Positions 10,914-21,970 of a stretch of DNA of 64,000 nt are shown piece by piece. The notes under the pieces are model-generated. The model made no database searches and had not been told where the DNA came from. It was given only the letters and a program-made list of their open reading frames with translations. Each line of letters opens with the position of its first letter. The stretch's first letter is position 1. The translations under genes were made by a program, and so were the position numbers. The stretch lies in assembly GCA_032622095.1 (NCBI GenBank), contig CP136064.1, positions 180,206,011 to 180,270,010 on the forward strand, read 5' to 3'. The DNA comes from Siphonodentalium dalli (taxonomy: Eukaryota > Mollusca > Scaphopoda > Gadilida > Siphonodentaliidae).

Positions 10914-11776
10914 TTTACTAAATACTCATTGACGAGTAGTTCACATAGGAACTTGTCAGATAATACGTTCAACAAACAAACGTAGCCCGAGACCATTTAG
11001 TTTACGCATGTCCAGTAGCGAGTCCATTAACCGACTTAAAACACAATTTTATAATATACAAGGACAAATTACATTGATACAGATGAAAACTTCCGATAAA
11101 TGACACGTTTACGAACGTTTTTCTGGGGCAAAATTGTCCTTTACAGACAGCAAAACCACGCCCCTTGACACGGATCATGCGAGTGGAAATGGCACGTGGA
11201 TTTTGCCGCGGTAACAATAGTCCAGGCATTTTCAGCTGTCCAGTGCAGATTTGTTCGAAATTAAACTTCGATAAACGCAAACAGATAATAAAATGTTTGT
11301 TTTTCGCTGTATATATATATAACGTAGTATATATAAGTAATATATATATATATACTGTCGACGCAATTATCTGTATTTTGGTCAACGAATGCATTTTAGG
11401 ATAGGTTTGACTAGCGAATTATTAAAGTAATATCTTTCGGTGCAGAAGAACAGTAACATGCTGCCTTTTCTGACCTGGAATTGTATTACATTTGGGTTTA
11501 TATAAGCACTATGCAGATGTTTGTTATTGTGGGCGGATGTAAAAAGTGAACTATTTCTCGAATAGAGGTCCCCATGGGAGTTCGTTGTGCATATATTGGG
11601 AGAGATGACCATTCTAGATTCCGAATGTCGACTTGTGCTGCATAGTATAAAATGCACATTCGGTGAAATAGAAAGTCGAGATAGAAGAACAGAGCTGGGT
11701 TTTAAATACGAATAATAGATAATTCCAATGCATAATTTTATAACTGGATGGGATAATTAATTTAGTAATGAAAGGG
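10914..11776 (-). mobile_element. piggyBac-like MITE, copy D, reverse and interrupted
   Basis: The right-end block of the family occurs reversed at 10914-10983 (TTTACTAAATACTCATTGAC, then GTCAGATAATACGTTCAACA). The left-end block occurs reversed at about 11710-11776 (AATAATAGATAATTCCAATG ... AATTTAGTAATGAAAGGG). They are probably the two ends of one copy split by about 700 bp of unrelated AT-rich DNA with TA-repeat tracts. Confidence 0.5.
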
Positions 11777-12128
11777 ATCAGCACACAAGCCAAACTGCTA
11801 GTACCGTATTAAACACTCTTCCTGTGGTGTTAAATTCAACCGCTGGGGTCAGTATTATATACTGCTATACATGTAACTTACAGGGCGGTAACAGTTCTAG
11901 TACTATATGATCTGCCATGATGTAAACACGTGTGGTGTTATTTCGTTTTTATCATTTGATCTTTCAGGGGGTGAAATATTGACAATTTGACATGCAGTGT
12001 TCCAGTGTATGTTGTTCACCAACAAATTAAGTCTGTCTCTTACTACTATATATATTGTGTATAATTTTGTAATAATACTCATGAAAGCAAATCAATGTTT
12101 TATTCTATCTCTTTAACTATTGTACATG

Positions 12129-12520
12129 TTAAATGTGGTCTATCTCTTCCTAACAAATTTGATATAGTTTATCGGGGTACAAAATAATAAATATGAATCG
12201 AAGACACATGTCCGGTAATGATTCTATAAATTACTATTGAGTTTATTTTGATTTTTGTTTCTGGTATAATACATACAACCTTTCGGGACATTTCTACAAG
12301 CTATTTTTAGAACAGAAAATGCAAGCGCATTCATGAGGATCTTGTGAAAAGGGGGGAACCATATCGTGTTAGAGCTCTCCATTAAGGCAATGATATATTT
12401 CGCTTCAGATATTTTACAGGAATGAATCACTTTATTATAATAGATCCATCCATCTTCAGTTTTATATTTTATTGACAGAAAATGGTATTTTGTAGTCTTG
12501 AAATCGGGTATTAAACAAAT

Positions 12521-12555
<35 letters not shown>

Positions 12556-12589
12556 GTTTGTGGTTCGAAAGATATAGACCATCTTTAAA
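12129..12589. mobile_element. Inverted-repeat element, family TTAAAGATGGTCTATC, copy 2
   Basis: It begins TTAAATGTGGTCTATCTC and ends GATATAGACCATCTTTAAA. The stretch after the left end matches copy 1 at 5230-5628, including AATAATAAATATGAATCGAA and a GTCCGGTAATGATTCTAT equivalent. The right half is replaced by unrelated sequence and a (GTT)n run. Confidence 0.65.
12522..12555. repeat. (GTT)n microsatellite
   Basis: About eleven uninterrupted GTT units inside the right part of the inverted-repeat element. Confidence 0.95.
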
Positions 12590-14152
12590 TTCGCATGCAA
12601 TGTCGATCTGTGATTTGCGTAAACTTGACGTATAAATTATAACAAATTATGCCATAGAAATAAATACCTAGATTATCATCACCGCGGTGCCCTTCATGAT
12701 ATTTCTGGCCGCCTCGGATTTATTTATTTCCTGATATTTACTCATGATCATCTACACCTTGTTCACAATAATAACAATGGATTGTGGAATTCACCGATCT
12801 CACAAAACTGTTTTACAAATGTACAAGGAGGGTACGACAATTAACCCGTAGCAACTAGAGTTAATGGTACATTTGGATGGGTCTGCCTCTGTGGAAATAC
12901 ACTCAAAAAATGTCAGTGATGTCTGTGTTTTACGAACTCACTTAACCCGTGTAAAACTTGTTTTTTCGTATGGACCCTACATGCATGTATAGAACACTTA
13001 GACAATACTAATTTATTTATTAAAGTTCTATGTGTGCTTTACCGTGATTTCTCGAGTGATTATAAACGATAATTTCACAAGTGAATTGTGTCTCTTTAAC
13101 TAGCGCGGTATGTAAACATACGCGCTATCAAAATCCATGCATCATGGGTATAATGGCGGTATTATTCGAATTTCGGGTAAATCAGATATGTATAGTGGAA
13201 TATAATAATCACTTGATTGAACTGGCGACGTGAAATAATTCATGAGAGGAGGGACAATTTTGTAAAACACTCGAGCGCAATACGCTCTCGTGTTTGTACA
13301 ACGTCCTGCCTCTCATTAATTATTTTACGTCACCAGTTACAACCAAGTGATTACTCTCTATATAATTGATTAATATTTGCACAGCTATTGCACTTTACTC
13401 ACATGATTGTGTGTAATTATTGGTACAACGTATGCATTCGTGTATAAGGAGAGGAGCCTTTCTTGGTCGCTGAATGGTGCACAGAAAATAAATATTAAAA
13501 AATATAATCCTCCACACCCCAATATCCGATGATAATCTAGGTATCCGATGATAATCTAGGTATTTGTTTGTTATGGACTTATCAACTTTGTTCAAGCAAT
13601 TGTTATTCTCTCTAGTTCAATAAATTGTTTTCAAAGTTATTTGTTTGTATCACTCTCTGGAAAAATAAACTTGTGACTCGTTAAATATTCAACTCTGATC
13701 GGACAGCTACCATATATAGAGTTGAATCTGGTCACGTACTAATCATTTGTAATTAATCCACTTTCCATTTGATCAAATCGTGACCAACACGTAGGCCTAT
13801 CACGTGCAGGGTTCGACATAATATAATCCAAAGTTCACAATTGTCCAAACAATGAAGAAAAATCGTAGTTCAAACAGGTTCAAAGCAAATTTATGAGAAG
13901 TTTGGTCTTTCTGCGGAGTAAACAGACGCACGTTATTTTGACATAAGTCGGTCGTCGCACGTGAAGATTTTCACGATCTGTCTTTGTGGCATATATACGA
14001 CCTGTCCAAACAGACACATAATGCCACGGAAAGTGTCAGTTTTCGTAAACATACACTCAGAGTCATACGTATACTGAACATATATATATAACGGAGATGC
14101 TAGTGAAGCAATGCAAATCCTTTATCCCGATATGGTTGCTACTGGGAAAACC
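12590..14152. other. Intergenic stretch without a recognised gene
   Basis: Apart from the foldback at 13206-13353 and a 20-bp tandem duplication (TATCCGATGATAATCTAGG twice at 13525-13562), nothing is recognised. Confidence 0.4.
13206..13353. repeat. 148-bp foldback element
   Basis: The left arm TAATCACTTGATTGAACTGG..GACGTGAAATAATT pairs with AATTATTTTACGTC..CCAAGTGATTA on the right. The centre (AACACTCGAGCG..CGCTCTCGTGTTT) forms its own tight hairpin. The left arm plus about 100 bases of leader (from 13118) recur at 56430-56545, so it is a dispersed family. Confidence 0.75.
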
Positions 14153-14669
14153 CAATGGCTGCGGACACACGTACCACAGTAGCGATGGCATAGTAGGTGT
14201 GACAATTAATTATGGATGAGTTTGGTGACAATTGGTCAACATAATTCATATGCCATAGGGAGTCGTGTCGCGCGCCGCATATTCGCACAGTGAGTCGACT
14301 GACCAATTAACCCATTGAGTTTCACCAAGGTTGATCTCTACTCATTACGTTTAGCGACATTGTAATCTCTACGATACATAACATTGCACGACCGATCGTC
14401 CAGAGTTGTCTTGTGTGTTAGCATTAAAAATATAACATTGCATGTTGAGTAACGATCAACAGCGACAAGACATTCGGTTTGATAAATCTTTGAGATGTCG
14501 ATCTCGACGCTGATAGAGCTTTGAAAAGACTCATTGTGTGAATGTGCGGCGGGCGACATGTCTCGCCATGGCACAGGAATATGACGACCAATTGTCACAA
14601 AAATTACCCCATTATTAATTGTCACACCTACCATGCCATCGCTACTGTGATACGTGTGTCCGCAGCCAA
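14153..14669. mobile_element. 517-bp inverted-repeat element
   Basis: Arms of about 140 bases (14153-14295 and 14528-14669) are inverted copies at roughly 80% identity. The outer parts read AATGGCTGCGGACACACGTA and CGTGTGTCCGCAGCC; both arms contain TAGCGATGGCAT..GGTGTGACAATTAAT and, farther in, a GCGCGCCGCATATTCGCAC equivalent. The centre has no coding frame. A non-autonomous DNA transposon is likely. Confidence 0.65.
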
Positions 14670-15288
14670 TCAATTGGCTATCAATAGATCTCACAGTACT
14701 GCATATACCTTATCACATCAGTACATGCGGAGCGATGTGGCAATCAGCCACCCAATTAGCCAGCTTCTATTCCTCACTTGACTAAGTGTCAACTGAGATA
14801 ATGCCTTTGTTTGCCCTAAATGAACGAGGATATATGCTAAAGCAGTGGAACAACATATAAAGCCCATCGATATTGAGGGAGGAACTATATTGTCCGGCGC
14901 CAAGTCACTTGAGTAATCACACAGCAGCATACTGTCTTTCGGGTAATTTCGTTCGACCGACTCGGTCGATATTATTTAACGCAACCCACCCTCCCACCCA
15001 ATGTTTCCTGCTTCCATTTTTGGAGGGGGTACCCCTTGTGCTAACAGTTATGCTTAGTGTGTTTCAGGACTACATATGTGATCGTCGACCAGGATCCCAT
15101 GGTTGGCGCTTGGGTGGTACCAAAAAAGGGCCTTCACCAATGACAAGAAAGCTGGAGGTCCATAAACATTTCCGACTACCTGTTGCTTTTGTGATTAATA
15201 AAGGGTAGTCATTAAGGCAAACATGTCTTGTTATTAATAACAACCATACGGGATAATATATATATAGAGAGAGAGGATATGAAATGAG
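14670..15288. other. No gene recognised
   Basis: Two 76-111-codon frames overlap here on opposite strands without motifs or splice context. I treat them as chance. Confidence 0.35.
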
Positions 15289-15407
15289 TGTTTCTCTCAT
15301 ATGATATTTATGAAACGAGTCTAAGAATTTTCAGTTTTCTCGAGACTCCGGCGAGAGAAAACTTAAAAATCGTGACGAGTTTCTTAAATATCATATGAGA
15401 GAAACAC
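15289..15407. repeat. 119-bp hairpin
   Basis: The arm GTGTTTCTCTCATATGATAT..ATGAAACGAGTC pairs with GACGAGTTTCTTAAATATCA..GAGAGAAACAC. An inner pair, TTTTCTCG and CGAGAGAAAA, flanks GACTCCGG. The following sequence TACGAATTACATATTCTATT recurs as a direct repeat at about 15404 and 15645. Confidence 0.75.
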
Positions 15408-15919
15408 GAATTACATATTCTATTTATCATATGACACCTATAAATTGATTATGATGTCCAAAACTCACACAAATCACTAAATAGATATATGACATCGGCA
15501 GCAAAAGGTTAATGTGACGTCACTTCATTGCACCGGAAGCCCAATTACACCTGGTGAACTAGCAGAAATAATATGCACGCGAAACTATAGTGCGCTATTC
15601 TGTTCTCAGTTTGTGACATTATATCGTATGTTTATTAGATAAATACGAATTACATATTCTATTTATCGTATAACAATGTCCAAAACTATATATTTCAAGA
15701 TTATAATTGCGAGAATTTCGGCATCTCGTTGATTGACGCGCACGAATTTGACCTACATTTAGTTAGAGATGCGGCTCGGCTCATGCTGCCATTCAGCCAA
15801 TCAGAACACACTTTTTGTCAACAAACCAATCAAATTATCGGAAGGTGATATGAACTAGTAGTTCATATGAAATTGATTTATGACATACTTTCCAACGTAA
15901 ATAATGATTGAGTCATATG

Positions 15920-15923
<4 letters not shown>

Positions 15924-15982
<59 letters not shown>
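15924..15982. repeat. (AT)n microsatellite
   Basis: Nearly 60 bases of pure TA dinucleotide. Confidence 0.97.
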
Positions 15983-15985
<3 letters not shown>

Positions 15986-16047
15986 GCAGAGAATATGCAG
16001 ACATGGTGAAAATGAATTAGAGAAATTTAAATGACATTGTGTCGTCA

Positions 16048-16505
16048 TTAAAGGCACGGGCGGCGTTCGTTGCAGAAATATTCATATTTGTTCAAATCGC
16101 CATCAATGTTCATATGCCAAACATAATCAGCGCGTATATTATCGCCAAGACGTACGTGTTACAGAAGTTTTGCATCTGTTTACATAACACAGCGCAATTA
16201 TATTGGTTAATCACACACAAATGATATAAACGCTCTTTATTATTTCCATATCCGGAAAACAGTAACAAATAACGCTCTTTATGTTTACCATATCCGGATC
16301 TAAAGCCAAGTTCTGTAACGATTTTTTATTTTGTTTACATAACAAAGGAAAACATTTGACAATAACATACTGTTTATGCCATATTTCTTATTGGTATAAG
16401 AACAAGGACTGTCTATATTTTACTATTCTTTCTGTTTATGGCGTTTTTGACGGAGGTGGATATTTTAACAGCATACCCACCGCCAACGCCGCCCGTATCT
16501 TTAAA
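16048..16505 (+). mobile_element. Dispersed TTAAAG..GGGCGGCG element, copy 1 (complete)
   Basis: The left end TTAAAGGCACGGGCGGCGTT is answered by AACGCCGCCCGTATCTTTAA at the right, a 20-bp terminal inverted repeat. The interior contains the repeated phrase ACGCTCTTTAT..TTTCCATATCCGG and several GTTTACATAACA segments. A second copy at 39819-40281 matches at about 85% but lacks the right end. No ORF of note. Confidence 0.75.
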
Positions 16506-17079
16506 GTGTGAGGTGGTTGCTGATGTGAATGAATTCGTTCAAACATCGAATGTCCAAAGGGTTGTTTGGAATGATGACTATGTGGGCACATCTGTTCATG
16601 TCGTGAAACAATTCATCGTGGCATCAATGGGCCCATTACCGGGGATCAACAGTCGCAGAGAGACGACTCAAGTAGCCCGAACAAAACATATATACACGAG
16701 ACAAACTTATTGAGATTATACGATGTCCAATGAGCGCGACGGATACCCCACATGCTTAGATCTTAGGTCCAAAGCCAGAATATTAACATATCTCTGAATG
16801 AATATTGTTGCATCGGGGGATTCACAACTGTGCATCCAAAACGGAAACGCATGATGTCTACCATAGGTATACATGTACCGTCACAAGAAAGAAGTGACCA
16901 AGGATTTAGAATGAACACAATTGACAACATGCGTAGAAACTTTATGTGAAATCAAACAACGTGCTACTCCAACAAAACTCAAAACGGTCACGAATCGTAT
17001 AATATATTAACACCGGTCACACATATCAGACACTCTCAAAGCACGCTCACACTTTCCCGTACAATACACAGTACACTAA

Positions 17080-17081
<2 letters not shown>
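16506..17081. other. No gene recognised
   Basis: Single-copy-looking sequence before the CT microsatellite; no coding signal found. Confidence 0.35.

Positions 17082-17164
<83 letters not shown>
17082..17164. repeat. (CT)n microsatellite
   Basis: About 80 bases of CT dinucleotide with two single-base interruptions (TCC), trailing into a C-rich tail. Confidence 0.97.
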
Positions 17165-17630
17165 CCCCTCCCTCATAATCTCCTTTCTATAAGCATGCCA
17201 ACAATACTACACACTTGCGTAACAATTCACTCATCTCTCACCATTTTCCTCGTTTTGGCAAACATACAACATTATACACATTATACACACTGTCATATGG
17301 TAGTCACATATTAGATAATACCAAAGTGCTTCACATTGTGCACAACATTAATACTCCGAAAGTGGTGAAATATCATCGCTATATATAGCATTCCTTTTCG
17401 TGTCACGGCTTTCGCCAGAAACCTCAGAGATAAGTGTTACAAATTGTGTCAATGAAACATTCAATGACACGATCTGATGACACCATCTTGAAATTTGAAA
17501 AACTGCAAAGAAGATTTTGTACATACGCTTCATTCAAAATTGAAGACTTTGATAAACAGCAGGAAATTCGAAATAGGAATTCATAGGAACGAAGATAGTT
17601 TCGGGGGAACCTAGTCCAAGTCTTCTCGTA

Positions 17631-18960
17631 CTAAAACCAGCTAAGATATTGGGTTGGCTAGATGCTGGATTTTAGTCCGAGTCGTCCCGTATGGTCTCTT
17701 ATGACGTACGAGTTAAGCGTTAATGACCCGCTCAAATAAAACCACAATTATATGAAATAAAATATCACAATTGCGACAATAAACGGATATTTTCCGCAGA
17801 AGACATGCTATTTGATCTGAAACCCACATCAATAGTGAATTGAAAGCGGTAATTTAATGTGAAAAGAGACAATTACGCACTGTTTACAAATGTTTTAAAG
17901 TATGCGAACTCAGTTGACCTTGCGAGCTGTGTTCGGCATTTTCCGTTGTAAATATTCCGTAGATTTTCGACTAACCACGCAAATTACGATGAATTCTCCA
18001 TTGTAATCGTAATAATGTGTGTCAATAAATAAAAAATAAATAGATGAAGTAAACATTGAAGATATAAATGTAATACATTAAATAAATTACGGGAATTACA
18101 ACCCTCTCAAAGTTTACAAGAGTGTAAACACAACGAGCATTAGAATAAATATGGCGCTACATTTCACCAACATTTGGTGGACTTCCGCGAAATTAAGATA
18201 TATACTAAACGAACAGAGCAATATACTGCTCTTGTTAAGCACACAAAAAATCAAACAAAATTTGTATAAATTTTGAACCTTACGTTTGAAAAGTCCCACT
18301 AAAACGGAAGAACTATATTTCGAAACTGTGTGATTCGGTTCTCCGATTATTTTATCAACACAAAAGTCAAAATGCACATGGACGAAAATCACACACATGG
18401 CAAGTCAGACACAAGAGTTCTAATTTGCTCCAATTTTGACAAGTTGCTTGCGAAAATTGTCAACAAAACTACCGTTCTGATCCTCCATTAAGTCATTAAG
18501 TTTTTAGTGCGGGAATTGTTCTCAAAGCACATAGGAAACTGGACTTTGGAGCGATCGGTTTTCGCCATTTTGTTCGGAAAACCCCGCGCTATATATAGAA
18601 ACGGAAACTAGTATACCCAAAACAAACTCCGGATTATGTGGAAGTTATTCGGACCACTTCGGCTTTCAGTTAAAACGTAAACAAACAGAGAGAAAAAAGC
18701 GATGTTTGTGGCAATCAACCGGAATATTCTATGTGTAATTTAACATTAAAATTAGATTATTATACACCATTATGACCATAAGATGTCACTATTTCCGATG
18801 TATATAGCATCACGTATTGATTTGCTAGGTAAATCGAGTAAAATACACAACAAATACCCGCCACAAACCTTGGGCGTAAGTCGTGTCATAAGAGACCATA
18901 CGGGACGACCTCGGACTAAAATCCAGCATCTAGCCAACCCAATATCTTAGCTGGTTTTAG
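17631..18960. mobile_element. 1.33-kb element with 90-bp terminal inverted repeats
   Basis: The arms are 17631-17720 and 18872-18960. The ends are CTAAAACCAGCTAAGATATT and AATATCTTAGCTGGTTTTAG; the arms continue paired through GGTTGGCTAGATGCTGGATT and GTCCCGTATGGTCTCTTATG with very few mismatches. The interior is AT-rich with no transposase-like frame (the longest, 94 codons on the minus strand, has no motif). Target duplications are not clear. A non-autonomous DNA transposon fits best. Confidence 0.8.
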
Positions 18961-19100
18961 GAGGGTGGTTAAATAATGTACCTCAAGAAATGCAAATATT
19001 GCCTCTCCGGTGGAGCAATATTGCATCTCCACTATTTAAAGTGTGTTCTCACCTTGACGACTGACCAATCAGCACCAGCGAAAATGGATTTACTTGTTTG
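18961..19100 (+). repeat. Dispersed repeat, AAATGCAAATATTGCCTCTCC family, copy 1
   Basis: It shares TAAATAatG..CAAGAaATGCAAATATT, GCCTCTCCGG and CACTATTTAAAGTG-like blocks, followed by a CAGCACCA segment, with 48712-48860. It starts exactly where the 1.33-kb inverted-repeat element ends. Confidence 0.6.
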
Positions 19101-19984
19101 GAAGCTGAATGAATGAGTTAGAATTCGGTGTAAATCATAATTTTATCTACATGTTGTATATAGTGAAACGTGAGATGTCAATACTTACTTTATGGTTTTA
19201 AAATATCACACACAACAACAACAAAATCTAAAAAATCCGTGCCAACTATGGAGCCATGATCGCACCAGACATTTCGACCCCCTCCCCCCTTTCACACCCC
19301 GTGAAAAATCAAGTATGAGTCGAATACAGTTTCTGGTTCCCCTTATTCGCTATCAAAATGTACAACTCTATTGATTCGGGTGATCACTGCCAATGTCATG
19401 ACAGTCGATTCAGTCTCATTCAGAGCAACAATGTGCGAGCAGGAGCAATTAAAGGTGTGTAACTCTATACCTGAAAATAGCCTATAGTCAAGACATGATT
19501 ATAACGAAAACTGAATGGTTTGCATGACTGGTTCAGTGGTTCACCCGCACAAGGCCGTGTCTGTACACTGGCATTTTTTTCGTGTATGTTTTGCAGTCAT
19601 TTCGTCATAGAAAACCATATGGTACCATAATATGAACGGCAACATGCGTATAAAATTCATATGTACCAAGGAAAGCAACATGAGAAGTACATTTCTGTCG
19701 TTTCATGTGTAACGGTGCTACTGACATCAAATCAAATTGATTTCGGAACGAATCTGGCCGATTCTTAGTTCCCAGTTTAAAAACAATCATGTACATTTTA
19801 GTCTCAATCTGGTGTTTACAGTTTTCAGGTTATCCTTGCACTATTCTGTTTCCTTCAATATGGAAGATTCGTGTTGGAAATCGGTTTTTTTTTCGCCTTT
19901 AGCTCCACTCGAAGTTTGTATTGTTCCGATTATTCTACATTAAGTAGTCATTTCTTTGTTAAAATAATTTTTGTGTTTTAGCTG
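19101..19984. other. No gene recognised
   Basis: AT-rich sequence with short frames only. A GTAAGTATTG donor-like site on the minus strand near 19175 lacks an open frame behind it. Confidence 0.35.
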
Positions 19985-20420
19985 CTTTGTTTTGTTTTTT
20001 TGTATGTTAGTTGTTACAGCATTTTGCATCATGTTTGTTCTAGTTGTTATAGAATTTGTTATAACTTTCACGGGTCTGTTGTTTTGTGCATATGTCGGCT
20101 ACCAATTCATTCAAACGATAGGATATCTTCAGAACCGTGCTTTGTCCTTTCGTGTACACATTTCTTTATCGCGTGTCAATCTTCTTCTTCAGCTTCCGTT
20201 TCATCGAATCTTTTATTTTCGGATATATTAATTGTCACAATGGTTCGCTTTGTTTCTTCCATTTTCCGTCCATGTTCTTCCAAATACGTTGTTATTTCCT
20301 TGTTCATGTTGTTTATTTTTTGTTCTGTTAATAATAGTCTGTTTGTTATTCAATACATCAATGTGTTTTTCTGTTATCATACTTCCATGGTGTAACCAAG
20401 GAAGTATATTGTTTTTCTAT
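19985..20420 (-). pseudogene. Coiled-coil, ORF1-like relic (probable LINE remnant)
   Basis: Read on the minus strand the block is A-rich and encodes highly charged, heptad-like peptide in pieces. One is TEQKINNMNKEITTYLEEHG followed by RKMEETKR..ETEAEEED and then a stop; another, in a shifted frame, is MITEKHIDVLNNKQTIINRT. Such Glu/Lys/Asn-rich coils are typical of ORF1 proteins of L1-like retrotransposons. Frameshifts and stops show it is dead. With no RT nearby the assignment is inference; a decayed cellular coiled-coil gene is the alternative. A similar relic lies at 25810-26200. Confidence 0.4.
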
Positions 20421-20767
20421 TGAGGCAGTTTTCCGTTTAATTGGAAATACTCAGAAACTAATTGCAGTAGGAACGCGAAATTTCCAGGGAATGTGGGCAT
20501 CTACGGGGCACTCAAATTGGTGATATCGCGATTTCGGCCAAACATTTAATGGCAGAGAAAAAAGAAAAAGACGATTATTTTTGTTATTATTATTATACTT
20601 AACCATTTTGCAACTTCGTAATCTCTGAAAGCATGAGGAGTAGCAAACTAAAATTTGGTACTTATGTATGGGTTGTATGCGGATAGCGTATAGCGGATAT
20701 TGTCCGCGCTTTCTTCGCACAGTTATCTCCCTTTATATGAAAAAATGTCATTTTATTATCTCGGAAA

Positions 20768-20962
20768 TTATAAGGAGCAGAGCATCGAAAATTGGACCGT
20801 ATGCACACCTCGATGTGCCATACTGACCACGGGTATCGAAACTTGTGTCCGCGCTTTCCCCGAGGAGTTACCGCCCATAAATAGGGACGCACTATACACC
20901 AGGATGAACAAGAAAACCATAGTCAGAAATGGTAACGCCACCAATATCATATTATTAGCCAT
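20768..20962 (-). CDS. Possible first exon, membrane-anchored GDPD-like protein
   Basis: The frame begins with ATG and encodes a hydrophobic segment (about residues 5-28), a short loop with GGNSSGKAR, then IPVVSMAHRGV (about 43-53). VSxxAHRG after an N-terminal membrane anchor resembles glycerophosphodiester phosphodiesterases of the GDE1 type, where HRG carries a catalytic histidine and PENT follows in the next segment. The frame stops soon after HRG. A GAG|GTGTGC donor would end the exon at 20809, but it is weak, and no downstream GDPD exon was found. The start context is weak (T at -3). The bases around the start codon are duplicated at 38.4 kb. A chance ORF or pseudogene is possible. Confidence 0.28.
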   Translation of the reverse strand: MANNMILVALPFLTMVFLFILVYSASLFMGGNSSGKARTQVSIPVVSMAHRGVHTVQFSMLCSL

Positions 20963-21109
20963 AAATATAAATTATAATACAATTATTCTATAAACTAGCT
21001 TTCAAATTTGATGCGGGAAATTTGCATACTTCCATATTTCAAGTTTTCCCGTTTCTCGTGTCATACGTTACTTTCTTCAAACTGTCTTCTTTATTACACA
21101 AGCTGATGG

Positions 21110-21425
21110 GCCCGACTTCGCCCGGGCTGTTTCCCATCTGATTTCCGGTGAAAGGCGCGATTTGACCTTCAATTGACTATTTCGAAAGTCAAGGTCAGGT
21201 CAGGGTCATGATTTGACCAGTCCAAAACACCCCCACCCGGAGAAAAGTATCCCTAGGTATCACATTTCGCCCAAATTTGTCCGTTTTACCCAAATTGACC
21301 TTGCATTGACAGTTTTAAAGGTCAAGGTCAAGTCGGGGTCACGATTTGACCCGTCCAAAACACTTCCCGGACATAAATACCCATAAGTATCAAATTACGT
21401 TGAAATCTATGAAAAGCCGAGGAGG
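21110..21425 (+). repeat. About 133-bp degenerate tandem monomers, array 1
   Basis: Two and a half copies of a unit containing GGTCAAGGTCAGGTCAGGGT, ATTTGACCCGTCCAAAACAC and ATCAAATT.CGTCGAAATC. The same unit forms the array at 25255-25680. The block lies between the ORF1-like relic and the 1.5-kb duplication and looks like the 3' region of a retroelement. Confidence 0.75.
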
Positions 21426-21970
21426 ACATGTTGGTTGCTAATTGCTAGATATACGACGCTGTATTTTAAAGGTGTTTCAAACTAGGAGATAGAAGTATTC
21501 TGCGTTTCAAATGGTGATGAATTATAGTATTTTATTCAAATTTTATGGCATAAATTGTTATTAAAACCGTACATACTATAAAAAATGAATGACTCGAAAG
21601 TTAAGTGGGCCTTTAAACAAAGTCACAATTGCAGTTAGGCTCATCTCATACTCGTCCAGTCAGCGATATTCTGCTGCGCAGTTTGTTATAGCCTCCAGTA
21701 TTCATTGAGCGTTATAGCCCCAACTGTTATAATTCGCCTTTAGCAGGCGTACTCTTGCCTCAGATTATTGAGATATTAGGTCACACGTAATCATATTAAA
21801 TCGCATGGAAACATAGCAATTGTGTGGGCTGCTTGGCGTGAATATGTAATGAGAAATAAGGTCATACGTAATGACATTAAACTCAAGAAAACCCGCGAAA
21901 ACAAAACAAAATCACATTTAATGTTTAAAGTTATTTCCTTCATAAAAAGAATCTTCGTGATAATGAACCC

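Noticed and set aside
11002-11394. 130-codon minus-strand ORF
   Set aside because: Driven by TA-repeat tracts and AT-rich DNA; no recognisable domain.
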